Part shown: positions 8,020-17,096 of the stretch, piece after piece
Numbering within the stretch: the stretch's first letter is position 1
Layout of the letters: each line of letters begins with the position of its first letter
DNA from: Achromobacter ruhlandii
Lineage (GTDB): Bacteria; Pseudomonadota; Gammaproteobacteria; Burkholderiales; Burkholderiaceae_B
Reading direction: 5' to 3'
Length of the DNA: 64,000 bases
NCBI RefSeq assembly: GCF_902859695.1
Contig: NZ_CADIJL010000009.1
Coordinates: 1-64,000 of the forward strand
The notes under the pieces: generated by a model
Told to the model about the DNA's origin: nothing
Databases searched by the model: none
Seen by the model: the letters and a program-made list of their open reading frames with translations, nothing else
Translations under genes and position numbers: made by a program

Positions 8020-8763
8020 ATGCCCGCGCGCCCGCTTTTCTCGCACAGCCCCCAGCCGCTCTACCTGCAGGCGGCGGCGCTGTTTCGCAGCCATATCCAG
8101 AACCGCACCTGGCGGCCGGGCCAGCAGATCCCGCCGCTGGAAGCGCTGATGGAAACCTATGGCATCTCGCGCGCCACCATCCGCCAGGCCCTCGGCCAGC
8201 TGGAACAGGACGGCCTGATCCGGCGCTCGCGCGGCTCCGGCACCTTCGTCAACGCCGACCTGCCCGAGACGCCGACGCTGCTGATTCCCAAGACCTGGGC
8301 CGAAACCGTCGAACTGAGCAACCAGCTCGGCACGGTATCGCTGGTGGAGTCGAGCGCCGACTCGCCGCTGCCCGACACCCTGGGCATGCCGTGCGCGGCG
8401 GACCGCGGCGGCCGTTTCCAGTACCTGCGGCGCGTGCACACCACCGAGGCCGGGCCGTTCTGCTACAGCGAGGTATTCCTGGAAAGCAGCCTGTTCCGCA
8501 AGCACCGCGCCCGCATCCAGAAAAGCACCGTGGCGCCGGTGCTGGACCAGTTCTACGGCGCCCGCATCAGCGAGGCGCGCCAGGTGCTCAACGTGATCGA
8601 GGCCGGCCAGGAATCGGCCGAATCGCTGCGCATCCCGGTGTCCTCGCCGGTGGCCGAACTGCGCCGCTACGCCTGCATCGACGGCCGCGTGGTGTATTTC
8701 GCGCGGCTGGAATTCCCGTTCCGCAAGGTGCGCATGGAGTTCGACTTGTTGAGCCAGCGCTAG
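8020..8763 (+). CDS. GntR-family (HutC/UTRA type) transcriptional regulator
   Basis: A 247-residue regulator. The N-terminal winged helix (about 15-85) has YGISRATIRQALGQLEQDGLI and RGSGTFV, the diagnostic GntR features, and the C-terminal region (about 100-240) is of UTRA length and ends in VVYFARLEFPF. HutC-type proteins repress catabolic genes and release DNA on binding a pathway intermediate. It lies 12 bases after the ligase in the same operon, so the cluster may be autoregulated through the palindrome at 5300-5323. That link is inferred. Confidence 0.85.
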   Translation: MPARPLFSHSPQPLYLQAAALFRSHIQNRTWRPGQQIPPLEALMETYGISRATIRQALGQLEQDGLIRRSRGSGTFVNADLPETPTLLIPKTWAETVELSNQLGTVSLVESSADSPLPDTLGMPCAADRGGRFQYLRRVHTTEAGPFCYSEVFLESSLFRKHRARIQKSTVAPVLDQFYGARISEARQVLNVIEAGQESAESLRIPVSSPVAELRRYACIDGRVVYFARLEFPFRKVRMEFDLLSQR

Positions 8764-8913
8764 GCCGCATCGCAACCAGAGGCGCCAGGCGGACGCGCGG
8801 ACACCCCGGCTTTGCCCGCGCGCCATCCGATCATCCCACTATAAAAGCGCCGCCCTCCAGCCAAGCGCCGCAGTACCCGCAAGCATCCGGCATAACCATA
8901 AATGGAGACAACC

Positions 8914-10209
8914 ATGACCCCCATGCCCCGGATTTCGCAGCAACGCAGTAACCCGACAACCCGCCTCCCGCTGGCCAAACCCCTGGCAGCCGTGGCCGCC
9001 GCCTGCGGCGCCAGCCTGCTGTTCAGCGGCGCGGCCCTGGCGCAGGCCGCGCCCGCCGCCATCTCCGACGACATCGTCCGCCTCGGCCTGATCCTGGACA
9101 TGAGCGGCGTCTACGCCGACGTGACCGGCAAGGGCAGCGCCACCGCCGCGCAGATGGCCATCGACGACTTCGGCGGCACGGTGCTGGGCAAGAAGATCGA
9201 GCTGCTGGCGGTCGACCACCAGAACAAGGCCGACATCGCCGCCGCCCGCGCCCGCGAGTGGTACGACACGCAGAAGGTCGACGCCATCCTGGACGTGGCC
9301 GGCTCGGCGCCCGCGCTGGCGGTGCTGGAGGTGGCGCGCGAGAAAAAGAAGATCGTGGTCTTCAGCGGCCCCGGCACCGAACGCATCACCAACGACCTGT
9401 GTTCGCCCTATTCGGTGCACTACACCTACGACACCTGGTCGCTGGCCAACACCACCGCCCGCGCCACCGTCGACCGCGGCGGCAAGAGCTGGTACTTCCT
9501 GACCGCCGACTATGCATTCGGCCACACCCTGCAGGCCTCGGCCACCGAAGTGGTGAAGGCCCGCGGCGGCACGGTGCTGGGCGCGGCGCGCCACCCGCTC
9601 GGCACCAGCGATTTCGCCTCGTACCTGCTGCAGGCGCAGGCCAGCCGCGCCCAGGTCGTCGGCCTGGCCAACGCCGGCGGCGACACGGTCAACGCCATCA
9701 AGGCGGCGCGCGAATTCGGCCTGACACAAGGCGGCCAGAAGATGGCCGGCCTGCTGCTGTACATCAACGACATCCACGCCATCGGCCTGGACGCGGCCGC
9801 CGGCCTGATGCTGACCGAGGCCTTCTACTGGGACATGAATGACCAGACCCGCGCCTGGTCGCAGCGCTACTACGACAAGCTCAAGAAAATGCCCAACATG
9901 AGCCAGGCCGGCACCTATTCCTCGGTAATGCACTACCTGAAGGCGGTGCAGGCGGCCGGCACCGACGCGCCGGACGCGGTGATGAAGCAGATGAAGGCCA
10001 TGCCGATCAATGACTTCTTCGCCACCAACGGCCGCATCCGCGAGGACGGCCGCATGGTGCACGACATGTACCTGTTCGAGGTCAAGACCCCGGCCGAATC
10101 CAAGCGGCCCTGGGACTACTACAAGCTGGTGGCGACGCTGCCGGGCGACGAGGCCTTCATGCCGCTGTCCAAGTCCACCTGCCCGCTGGTGAAGGCGGCG
10201 GCGAAGTGA
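8914..10209 (+). CDS. ABC transporter substrate-binding protein, branched-chain amino-acid (LivK) type
   Basis: A 431-residue secreted protein. The signal peptide is long (about 45 residues, ending near GAALAQA), followed by a type I periplasmic-binding fold: IVRLGLILDMSGVYADVTG at the N-terminus, VLDVAGS-like and VVFSGPGTERIT segments, and WDMNDQTRAWSQRYYDKL. Family members bind amino acids, amides or aromatic acids. No permease or ATPase genes are adjacent, so it must use components encoded elsewhere or be a sensor. The ATG at 8914 has GGAG seven bases upstream and is preferred over ATG 8902. Confidence 0.85.
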   Translation: MTPMPRISQQRSNPTTRLPLAKPLAAVAAACGASLLFSGAALAQAAPAAISDDIVRLGLILDMSGVYADVTGKGSATAAQMAIDDFGGTVLGKKIELLAVDHQNKADIAAARAREWYDTQKVDAILDVAGSAPALAVLEVAREKKKIVVFSGPGTERITNDLCSPYSVHYTYDTWSLANTTARATVDRGGKSWYFLTADYAFGHTLQASATEVVKARGGTVLGAARHPLGTSDFASYLLQAQASRAQVVGLANAGGDTVNAIKAAREFGLTQGGQKMAGLLLYINDIHAIGLDAAAGLMLTEAFYWDMNDQTRAWSQRYYDKLKKMPNMSQAGTYSSVMHYLKAVQAAGTDAPDAVMKQMKAMPINDFFATNGRIREDGRMVHDMYLFEVKTPAESKRPWDYYKLVATLPGDEAFMPLSKSTCPLVKAAAK

Positions 10210-10321
10210 ACGACGGCGGGCGCCGCCATCGCGGCGGCGGCCCGCCCGAAGCGCTGGCGCCGACACGGTTGCCCGCGCGCCCGGGCCCGCGCCGCGACCG
10301 CGTGGCGGGCTGGCGCGCGAC

Positions 10322-10921
10322 TCATGCCGGCCGGGCGATCGCCTCTTCCAGCATATCCAGCCGGTCCTGCCCCCAGAACAGTTCGCCGCGATACATGTAC
10401 GAGGGCGAACCGAACACGCCAGCCGCCACCGCCGCGTCGGTATTGTCGCGGTAGGCCTGATGCGCCGCCGGTTGTTCGGCGGCGGCCATCAGCGCCTCGG
10501 CATCCAGCCCCTGTTCCCGCAGGACGGCGCGCAGCGTGTCCGGCGACGAGATATCCCGGTCCTCGCACCATTCGGCCGCCAGGATGGCCTTGTACAAGGC
10601 CGCCACGGGCTGGCCTCGCGCATCGGCCGCGATCACGATGCGCGAGGCCAGCCCCGCGTCCGGGCACATGTAGGCCGGCGTCGGATTGACGTGGATGCCG
10701 AGCTTGCGGCACCAGCGCGCCAGCTCGGTCACCCGGTAGGCCTGGCGCTCGGGCGCGCGCTGGCCCAGCAGCACGCCGCCGGTGCGTGCGTAGACATCGG
10801 GCAGGTCCACCGGCAGGTAGCGGATGCGCGCCTGGTGGCGCGCCGCCAGGGCCTCCAGCCGGTCTGCGCCCAGATAGGCCCAGTCGGAATTCATCCAGAA
10901 GTAATAGTCGATGGTCTTCAT
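10322..10921 (-). CDS. DsbA-fold 2-hydroxychromene-2-carboxylate isomerase family protein
   Basis: A 199-residue kappa-class glutathione-transferase/DsbA-fold protein. The N-terminus MKTIDYYFWMNSDWAYLG carries the serine position used for glutathione activation in place of a CxxC. The C-terminal GVFGSPSYMYRGELFWGQDRLDML is the family signature. Homologues act in aromatic-ring degradation (chromene-carboxylate isomerase, NahD type) or remain uncharacterised. It follows the MHS transporter gene by seven bases, so it belongs to that operon; the substrate is unknown. Confidence 0.82.
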   Translation of the reverse strand: MKTIDYYFWMNSDWAYLGADRLEALAARHQARIRYLPVDLPDVYARTGGVLLGQRAPERQAYRVTELARWCRKLGIHVNPTPAYMCPDAGLASRIVIAADARGQPVAALYKAILAAEWCEDRDISSPDTLRAVLREQGLDAEALMAAAEQPAAHQAYRDNTDAAVAAGVFGSPSYMYRGELFWGQDRLDMLEEAIARPA

Positions 10922-10928
10922 GTCGTCC

Positions 10929-12257
10929 TCAGGTCCGCGCGCCGGCCGGCAGGCCCAGCTCGGCCCGCGCCGGCGCATCGCCGCGCATGCGCCAGGCGCT
11001 GAACACCGCGATCACGCCCAGCGCGCTCAGGTACCACACCACGTATTTCGGATCGCCGCCGGCGCGCGCCAGCAGCCAGGTCGCGACGATCGGCGCCAGG
11101 CCGCCGCCGATCGCCCCCGACACCTGCACCGCGAGCGAAATGCCGGTGTAGCGCACCTCGGCCGGGAACTGGCTGGAGAACAGCGTGCCCTCCGGGCCGT
11201 ACAGGCAAGCGTAGACCAATCCCACCGCCAGGCATACCGCGACGATGATCCAGCCGGTCTGGCCCGTGGCCAGCAACTGGAAGAACAGCGGCGCGCACGC
11301 CAGGATGCCGACCGAGCCGGCCATGAACACCCATTTGTGGCCGACGCGGTCGCCCAGCATGCCGAACAGCGGCATGGTGAACAACGCCAGCGCCGCGCCC
11401 CAGATGGTGGCGTCCAGCATCACCGAACGGGGGATGCCCAGCGTGCCGGTGGCGTACGCCAGCGAAAACGTGACAACGGTATAGAACCAGGTGACTTCGG
11501 CCAGCCGCGCGCCCACCACCGTCCACAGCGCGCGCCGGTGGTGCTTGAGGACTTCGGCCACCGGCACCTCGACCTTGGCGCCCTGCTCGCGCATCCGCTC
11601 GAAGTCGGGCGACTCGGCCACCTTGACGCGGATGAACCAGCCCACCGCCAGCAGCACCACGCTGGCCAGGAACGGCAGGCGCCAGCCCCAGGACAGCATG
11701 TCCTGCTCCGGCAAGCCGGCCACCGCGCCCATCGCCAGCGACGACAGGATCAGGCCCGGCGCCACGCCGGCCTGCGGCAGGCTGCCGAAGAAGCCCTTCT
11801 TGCCCTCGGGCGCGTGCTCGACCGCCATCAGCACCGCCCCGCCCCACTCGCCGCCCACCGCGATGCCCTGCAGGAAGCGCATCAGCACCAGCAGCACCGC
11901 GGCCCAATAGCCGATCTGGTCGTAGGAGGGAATCAGGCCGATCAGGATGGTGGGCACGCCCATCAGCAGCAGCGTGATCAGCAGCATCGATTTGCGGCCG
12001 ATCTTGTCGCCGTAGTGGCCGAAGATCACCCCGCCCAGCGGCCGCGCGAAAAAGCCCACCGAATAGGTGGCGAACGCGGCCAGCGTGCCGGTCAGCGGAT
12101 CGAACGACGGAAAGAAGATCTTGTTGAAGATCAGCGCGGCGGCCGTGCCGTAGAGAAAAAAGTCGTACCACTCGATGGTGGTGCCCATCATGCTGGCCAG
12201 GCCGGCCGTTACGTAGTCCCGGCGCGAACGCGCGCGCGGCGTCTTGGTCGTCATCAT
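10929..12257 (-). CDS. MHS-family MFS transporter
   Basis: A 442-residue major-facilitator permease with twelve predicted membrane spans. The opening TIEWYDFFLYGTAAAL and the inter-helix GHYGDKIGRKSMLL place it in the metabolite:H+ symporter family (related to ShiA, ProP and KgtP). LGIPRSVMLDATIWGAA and the loop after helix 6 also fit. It likely imports the carboxylate or polyol processed by the neighbouring aldolase and isomerase. It lies in one minus-strand run with them, 43 bases after the aldolase. Confidence 0.88.
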   Translation of the reverse strand: MMTTKTPRARSRRDYVTAGLASMMGTTIEWYDFFLYGTAAALIFNKIFFPSFDPLTGTLAAFATYSVGFFARPLGGVIFGHYGDKIGRKSMLLITLLLMGVPTILIGLIPSYDQIGYWAAVLLVLMRFLQGIAVGGEWGGAVLMAVEHAPEGKKGFFGSLPQAGVAPGLILSSLAMGAVAGLPEQDMLSWGWRLPFLASVVLLAVGWFIRVKVAESPDFERMREQGAKVEVPVAEVLKHHRRALWTVVGARLAEVTWFYTVVTFSLAYATGTLGIPRSVMLDATIWGAALALFTMPLFGMLGDRVGHKWVFMAGSVGILACAPLFFQLLATGQTGWIIVAVCLAVGLVYACLYGPEGTLFSSQFPAEVRYTGISLAVQVSGAIGGGLAPIVATWLLARAGGDPKYVVWYLSALGVIAVFSAWRMRGDAPARAELGLPAGART

Positions 12258-12300
12258 CGTGACTTCCCCTTGAAAGTATCGTTATGGGTACGGCTGGGTA

Positions 12301-13086
12301 TCAGCGGGCCGGCTGCGGCAGCGGCGCGATGCCGTGGGTCTGGCGACACCAGTAGTCGAAGGTGGCGCGCACGATCGACGGCTTGAGCAGGTAGTCGTGC
12401 GCCTCGCGCGCCAGCGCGTCGTCCACCGGCGTCAGCGGACCGAAGGCCTGCGCGCGGATCTGCATGCGGGCCGCGCGCTCCAGGTAGACCGACAGGTAGG
12501 TCGCCTCCTCGCAGCTGGCGCCGGCCGTCAGGTAGCCGTGGTGCGCCAGGATGATGGCGCGCTTGGCGCCCAGCGCGCCCGAGATGATGACGCCCTCCTG
12601 GTCGGCGATCGGCACCCCGGGCCATTCGCCCAGGAAGGCACAGTCGTCGTGCAGCGGCGTCATGTCCATCTGCGCGATCACCAGCGGCTGGCGCGCCGCC
12701 GCCAGCGCCGAGGCCCAGGGCGAATGGGTGTGGATGATGGATTGCACGTCGGGCCGCGCCTCGTAGACCCACATGTGGAAACGCGTCGCCGGATTGGCCA
12801 TGCCTTCGCCCGTGAGCGTGTGCAGGTCGCGGTCGACCTCGATGAAGTCGGCCGGCGTGGCCTCGTCGAAGCCCAGGCCGAAGCGCAGCGTCCAGTAGGC
12901 GCCGGGGCGCTCGGAGCGCACGCTGATCTGGCCGGCCAGGCCGGCCTCCTGCTCGGTCATCGCCAGGATGCGGCAGGCGTAGGCCATGGTCTCCTGGATG
13001 CTGCGCGGCACGGCGCGCAGGTGCTGCGCCATCTCCTGGGTGGCGCGGGTGTCGAAGTACGCTTTTTCGCGCAGGGTGTTGTCCAT
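12301..13086 (-). CDS. Class II aldolase/adducin-family protein
   Basis: A 261-residue class II aldolase. Metal-ligand histidines are visible in SIIHTHSPWASALAAA (HTH motif) and in the later ILAHHGYLTAG. Members cleave fuculose- or ribulose-phosphate-like substrates, or act as decarboxylases and dehydratases in secondary catabolism. The start at 13086 gives MDNTLREKAYF; longer frames add unlike residues. It sits between a LysR regulator and an MHS transporter on the same strand, which suggests one catabolic unit. Confidence 0.85.
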   Translation of the reverse strand: MDNTLREKAYFDTRATQEMAQHLRAVPRSIQETMAYACRILAMTEQEAGLAGQISVRSERPGAYWTLRFGLGFDEATPADFIEVDRDLHTLTGEGMANPATRFHMWVYEARPDVQSIIHTHSPWASALAAARQPLVIAQMDMTPLHDDCAFLGEWPGVPIADQEGVIISGALGAKRAIILAHHGYLTAGASCEEATYLSVYLERAARMQIRAQAFGPLTPVDDALAREAHDYLLKPSIVRATFDYWCRQTHGIAPLPQPAR

Positions 13087-13272
13087 GCTGCCGCCTCCTG
13101 ATGCGGTTCGGGATGGCGCGGACGGATGCCGCGCCTTGCCGCACAGTATGGAAAGCACCCCCGCATCGAGCCATGCAGGCGGGCTCATAGCAGCTATTCG
13201 ACGCGGCCGCGCCCGGGGCCGAGCGCGCCGCCCGAGGGTAAACAAGGAGGCCGCGGGATCAGCCCCGTGAAC

Positions 13273-14148
13273 TCAGCCCCGCGCGATGCGGCGGGCGCAG
13301 TCCAGCAGCTCGCGCACCAGCGGCAGCGGCTGGCGTTGCGCCAGCGTGATGGCCACCACGCGCCGGCGCAGCACCGGGCTGCCAATGGCGACCTGGCGCA
13401 GTCCGTAATCGGTCAGCAGCTTTTGCGGGATGCGCGAGGGCAGAATACAGGCGCCCACCCCCGAGGACACCAGCTTGAGCATGGCGTCGATGGTCTCGGC
13501 CTCGGCCACGAATTCCGGCTGCAGCCCGGCGCTGTGGATCATCTTGCGCAGCGCGTAGTGCGAGGGAAAGCCCACCAGCCGCAGCGCCATCGCGCCCAGG
13601 TCCACGCCGTCCTCGGCCGCGACGCCGTCGCGCACGATCAGGCACATGTCGTCGTCGAACAGCGGCGTCGAGGCCAGCGCATCCGACGCCACGGCGGCGT
13701 CGTAGACGAAGCCGATGTCGGCCTTGCCGCTTTCCACCAGCGTCACCACCTCGGGCGAACTGCGGCCCATGACCGACAGGTTGACGTGCTCGCGGCTGCT
13801 GACGAACTGTGCCACCACGTCGGCCATGAAGTAGTAGCTGAGCGTGTGGACGGTGGCCAGCCGCACCGATCCCTGCGTCACGCCCTCGCGCTGGCGCACC
13901 GCTTCCAGCGCCTGGTCGATGGCGCGGTAGGCGGGCTGGATGCCTTGCAGCAAGCGCGCGCCCGCCTCGGTCAGCTCGACCCCGCGGCCGGTGCGCACGA
14001 ACAGCGGCTTGCCCACGTGGGCCTCCAGCGCCGCCAACTGCCGGCTCAGGCCGGACTGGGTCTGGTCCAGGTCCTCGGCGGCGCGCGAGAGCGATTTCAA
14101 TTCGGCAATGCGCACGAAATAGCGCAATTGCCGGTCCGGCGTGTCCAT
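13273..14148 (-). CDS. LysR-family transcriptional regulator
   Basis: A 291-residue LTTR. The N-terminal helix-turn-helix has LRYFVRIAELKSLSRAAEDL and SGLSRQLAALEAHVGKPLFVR, slightly longer at the N-terminus than usual (MDTPDRQ). The effector-binding domain follows, with VVTLVESGKADIGFVYD. Unusually it is on the same strand as, and upstream of, the aldolase-transporter genes, 186 bases away, rather than divergent. Nudix and lipid-modification genes lie on its other side, so the aldolase cluster is the more likely target. Confidence 0.87.
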   Translation of the reverse strand: MDTPDRQLRYFVRIAELKSLSRAAEDLDQTQSGLSRQLAALEAHVGKPLFVRTGRGVELTEAGARLLQGIQPAYRAIDQALEAVRQREGVTQGSVRLATVHTLSYYFMADVVAQFVSSREHVNLSVMGRSSPEVVTLVESGKADIGFVYDAAVASDALASTPLFDDDMCLIVRDGVAAEDGVDLGAMALRLVGFPSHYALRKMIHSAGLQPEFVAEAETIDAMLKLVSSGVGACILPSRIPQKLLTDYGLRQVAIGSPVLRRRVVAITLAQRQPLPLVRELLDCARRIARG

Positions 14149-14435
14149 GCGGCTTCCCCTGCGGGCCCGCGCGGGCCCTGTCGTTATTCATCGCGCTCGA
14201 ATCGGCGCGGCAGGGACAGTGTGCATCAAGGGCCGCGCCGCCACTACCGGGATTTGCGCTAACGCCTGTTCAGCCGGGCAGGAAGGCATAATTCATCAAG
14301 CCGGGCCGGAACGTTCATGGCCCAATCGCAGCGCGATGCCGCCACCGCCAACGCGCTCGAATGCCTCGACGAAGTGGGCGTGGACGGCGGGGCTCCCCGC
14401 CCAGCGCCAACGGCCCACGCCCAAGGACAACCGAC

Positions 14436-14882
14436 ATGACAACCCCCGCCTCGCGTCCCATCCCCGCCACCATCGCCGCCGTGGTGCGCGATGGCCATGT
14501 GCTGCTGGTGCGGCGCGCCAACCCGCCCGACCAGGGCCGCTGGGCCTTTCCCGGCGGCAAGATCGAAGCCGCCGAACGGCTCGAGGATGCCGCCGCGCGC
14601 GAACTGTTCGAGGAATGCGGGGTGCGCGCGCGGCCGCTGCAAGTCTTCGACGCGGTCGACGTGTTCGACCATGACGAGGCCGGCGCGCTGCGGCGGCACT
14701 ACATCCTGATCGCGGTGCTGTGCCGCTGGCAGGCCGGCGAGCCGGTGGCCGGCGATGATGCGATGGACGCGCGCTGGGTGCCGCTGGCTGAACTGGACGG
14801 CCACACCCTGGCCACCAGCTTCGGCGTAGCGGCGCTGGCGCGCAAGGCGGCGGCGCTGGCCGCGGAGGCCGGCATTCTCTGA
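14436..14882 (+). CDS. Nudix hydrolase
   Basis: A 148-residue Nudix protein. The Nudix box is complete: GGKIEAAE, then RELFEECGV, matching Gx5Ex7REUxEExGU with its metal-binding glutamates. The surrounding HVLLVRRANPPDQGRWAFPGG and MDARWVPLAEL fit the ADP-ribose pyrophosphatase/NUDT1-like branch. It would hydrolyse a nucleoside diphosphate linked to another moiety as a housekeeping or sanitising activity. The next gene, an APH-like kinase, starts 50 bases downstream on the same strand. Confidence 0.88.
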   Translation: MTTPASRPIPATIAAVVRDGHVLLVRRANPPDQGRWAFPGGKIEAAERLEDAAARELFEECGVRARPLQVFDAVDVFDHDEAGALRRHYILIAVLCRWQAGEPVAGDDAMDARWVPLAELDGHTLATSFGVAALARKAAALAAEAGIL

Positions 14883-14932
14883 TACCGTAGCCGTTCCGTT
14901 GCCGACGATCCGGCGCCCTCCGCGTCCGCCCC

Positions 14933-15742
14933 ATGTTCGAACCCTACCTGTCCCGCTGGAACCTCGTGCCCGACGGCGCTCCCATCACGACCCATGCCGC
15001 CCGGCTGCTGCCAGTGCGCCAGGCCGGCGTGCCCGCGATGCTGAAGGTCGCGGTCGAGGAAGACGAGCGCCAGGGCGGCGTGCTGATGACCTGGTGGGAC
15101 GGCCAAGGCGCCGCGCAAGTGCTGGCGCACGAGGGCGACGCGATCCTGCTCGAACGCGCCACGGGCACGCGTTCGCTCGCCGAGTACGCCCGCAACGGCC
15201 GCGACGACGAGGCCACCCGCATCCTCTGCGGCGTGCTGCGCGACCTGCACGCGCCGCGCGCCCGGCCGCTGCCGCCGCTGCGGCCGCTGGAGGAATGGTT
15301 CGTCGAACTGTGGCCGATGGCGCGGGCCCGCGGCGGCATCCTGGCGCACAGCGCGCGCCACGCCCGCGCGCTGCTGGACGATCCGCGCGACCCGGTGGTG
15401 CTGCACGGCGACGTGCACCATGACAACATCCTCGACTTCGGCACGCGCGGCTGGCTGGTGATCGACCCCAAGCGGCTCCATGGCGAGCGCGCCTTCGACT
15501 ACGCCAACATCTTCTGCAACCCCGACCTGGCCGACCCGGAGCCGCCCGTGGCCATCGTGCCGGGCCGTTTCGAACGCAGGCTCGGGATCGTGCTGGAGGA
15601 GTCGGGACTGGAGCGCCGCCGGCTGCTGCAATGGGTGGTGGCCTGGTGCGGGCTCTCGGCGGCCTGGTACATGGGCGACGGCGACGACGCCGCCATCGAC
15701 CTGGAGATCGCGCGGCAGGCGCTGTCGTTGCTGGAAGGCTAG
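14933..15742 (+). CDS. APH(6)-like aminoglycoside/hydroxyurea phosphotransferase family kinase
   Basis: A 269-residue kinase-fold protein. The Brenner motif VVLHGDVHHDNILDFG (catalytic HGDxxxxN) and the metal-binding VIDPKRLHGERAFDYANIF match the APH(6)/StrB family, usual length about 270. The N-terminal lobe, with MLKVA and DERQGGVLMTWWDG, also fits. Family members phosphorylate streptomycin or hydroxyurea. Chromosomal copies of this sort are common in environmental proteobacteria and need not confer resistance. No mobile-element context surrounds it. Confidence 0.8.
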   Translation: MFEPYLSRWNLVPDGAPITTHAARLLPVRQAGVPAMLKVAVEEDERQGGVLMTWWDGQGAAQVLAHEGDAILLERATGTRSLAEYARNGRDDEATRILCGVLRDLHAPRARPLPPLRPLEEWFVELWPMARARGGILAHSARHARALLDDPRDPVVLHGDVHHDNILDFGTRGWLVIDPKRLHGERAFDYANIFCNPDLADPEPPVAIVPGRFERRLGIVLEESGLERRRLLQWVVAWCGLSAAWYMGDGDDAAIDLEIARQALSLLEG

Positions 15743-15868
15743 CGCGGCCCGTCAAGGACGCGCGCGCCGCCGGCGCGGAAATACGATGAAACGACCAGCC
15801 GGTGTGATCCGGCGCGTATTGCGAGTAGGGTATGGAAAAGCGGTCTTGATTGCCTGGCACGTCGGCCG

Positions 15869-16144
15869 GTGCCGCCAGCAGGAACCCGAATCATAAATAC
15901 CCTACGTTCAACACTGCGGCCCCTCCTCGCGGTGATCGCCTGCGCGTCGATCACCGCGTGCGCGAGCCGGACGCCCGCGCAGACCGACCTGCAATACCGC
16001 AGTCGGCCGGCCCCGCAGGCGCAGGGCGCGGCGGGCGCCCCGGGCGCATCGGACCAGCGCCTGACCATCCAGTCCGGCGAGGGAGAACGGCTCAACCTGC
16101 CCTGGTTCATCCGCGACACGCAGGAATGGATCAACACCAACTGA
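15869..16144 (+). CDS. Small lipoprotein of unknown function
   Basis: A protein of up to 91 residues. A hydrophobic signal segment (LRPLLAVIACA) ends in the lipobox SITAC, so the mature protein is lipidated at Cys and only about 60 residues long. It contains a Gln/Ala/Gly-rich linker and a C-terminal conserved-looking LPWFIRDTQEWI. It was not recognised as a known family. The start is uncertain: GTG 15869 is the only standard start codon before the signal peptide, and AGGA lies just after it. Confidence 0.55.
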   Translation: MPPAGTRIINTLRSTLRPLLAVIACASITACASRTPAQTDLQYRSRPAPQAQGAAGAPGASDQRLTIQSGEGERLNLPWFIRDTQEWINTN

Positions 16145-16199
16145 CCCGGGCCCGCCCCCCTGAGCGCGCCGGTCACGCCGCGTCCGTCCCGCCCGAGGC

Positions 16200-16958
16200 T
16201 CATCCGCCCGCGATCTGCTCCAGATACCGGGTCGGCGACACGCCCATGACGTTGCGGAACATGTAGACAAAGGCGCTGGCGCTGGCATATCCCAGCGCCC
16301 GCGCCACGCTCACCACCGACTGCCCCTGCAGCAGCCGGCAGATGCCTTCGTCGATGCGCACCTGCAGGCGCCAGTTGTGAAAGCTCATGCCGGTCTCGTC
16401 CTTCATGCGCCGCGCCAGCGTGCGCGCGCTGGCGCCCATCCGTTCGCCCCACTGCTCCAGCGTGTCGTCGTTGCCGGGCGCCTGCAGCACGGCGGCGCAG
16501 ACCTTGCGCAGGCGCCGGTCGAACGGCAGCGGCAACTGGCGATGCTGCCGCTCGGCGCCGGCCAGCAGGTTCAGCAGCAGCTCGGCGCTCAGCCGCTGCA
16601 CCGGCCCGTGGCGCGCCGCCGGCTGGTTCAGCGCCAGGATCAGTTCGCGCATCAGCGGCGCCACGTCCAGCGCGCAGGTATCTTTCCACAGCCAGGGCGC
16701 GGCGTCCGGCGCGATGAAGGCCGAGCGCATCGTCACCTGGCCGACCATGCGCACCTCGTGGGCCACGCCGGGCGGAATCCACAGCGCGCGCATCGGCGCC
16801 AGCAGCCAGGCGCCGTCCTCGGTCATGACGCGCATGATGCCGGTGGGCGAATACATCAGCTGGATGCGCTCGTGCGAATGCGGCTCTTGCCGCTGGCCAT
16901 CTTCGTAGTGGAACGAGCGCGCCACCACCGGCGGCGCCTCGACGGGAAACTCACGCAT
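16200..16958 (-). CDS. AraC-family transcriptional regulator with cupin-like sensor
   Basis: A 252-residue regulator. The N-terminal half is an AraC-type cupin (EPHSHERIQLMYSPTG, ALWIPPGVAHEV), and the C-terminal half holds two helix-turn-helix motifs (DDTLEQWGERMGASARTLARR and VVSVARALGYASASAFVYMF). Most such proteins respond to a small ligand. It is divergent from the TonB receptor gene at 17097 with 138 bases between. In Bordetella-type genomes this arrangement often means siderophore-dependent activation of the receptor; the inducer is inferred, not seen. Confidence 0.87.
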   Translation of the reverse strand: MREFPVEAPPVVARSFHYEDGQRQEPHSHERIQLMYSPTGIMRVMTEDGAWLLAPMRALWIPPGVAHEVRMVGQVTMRSAFIAPDAAPWLWKDTCALDVAPLMRELILALNQPAARHGPVQRLSAELLLNLLAGAERQHRQLPLPFDRRLRKVCAAVLQAPGNDDTLEQWGERMGASARTLARRMKDETGMSFHNWRLQVRIDEGICRLLQGQSVVSVARALGYASASAFVYMFRNVMGVSPTRYLEQIAGG

Positions 16959-17063
16959 TGGCGGGATTTCGATAGCAAGGGTTGAAAGAACCCCAATCCA
17001 GCCAGTTATGTCCGTTTTTCGACATTTTCTGTCCAGCAAACAGGGAACTTGCTTTTTATCATT

Positions 17064-17083
17064 AATGCAAATGATTCCCATTG
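17064..17083 (+). promoter_or_regulatory. Fur-box-like site before TonB receptor
   Basis: AATGCAAATGATTCCCATTG lies 14 bases before the ATG at 17097, in the AT-rich divergent space between the AraC-type and TonB-receptor genes. It resembles Fur boxes built from NAT-type repeats (AATG, ATGATTCCCAT). Its position would let iron-loaded Fur block transcription or translation initiation of the receptor. The match is by eye and imperfect. Confidence 0.5.
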
Positions 17084-17096
17084 TTTTCAAAAGAAA

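Noticed and set aside
14933..15742. Acquired antibiotic-resistance gene
   Set aside because: The APH(6) fold is clear, but there is no mobile context and the composition matches the chromosome. Resistance cannot be claimed.
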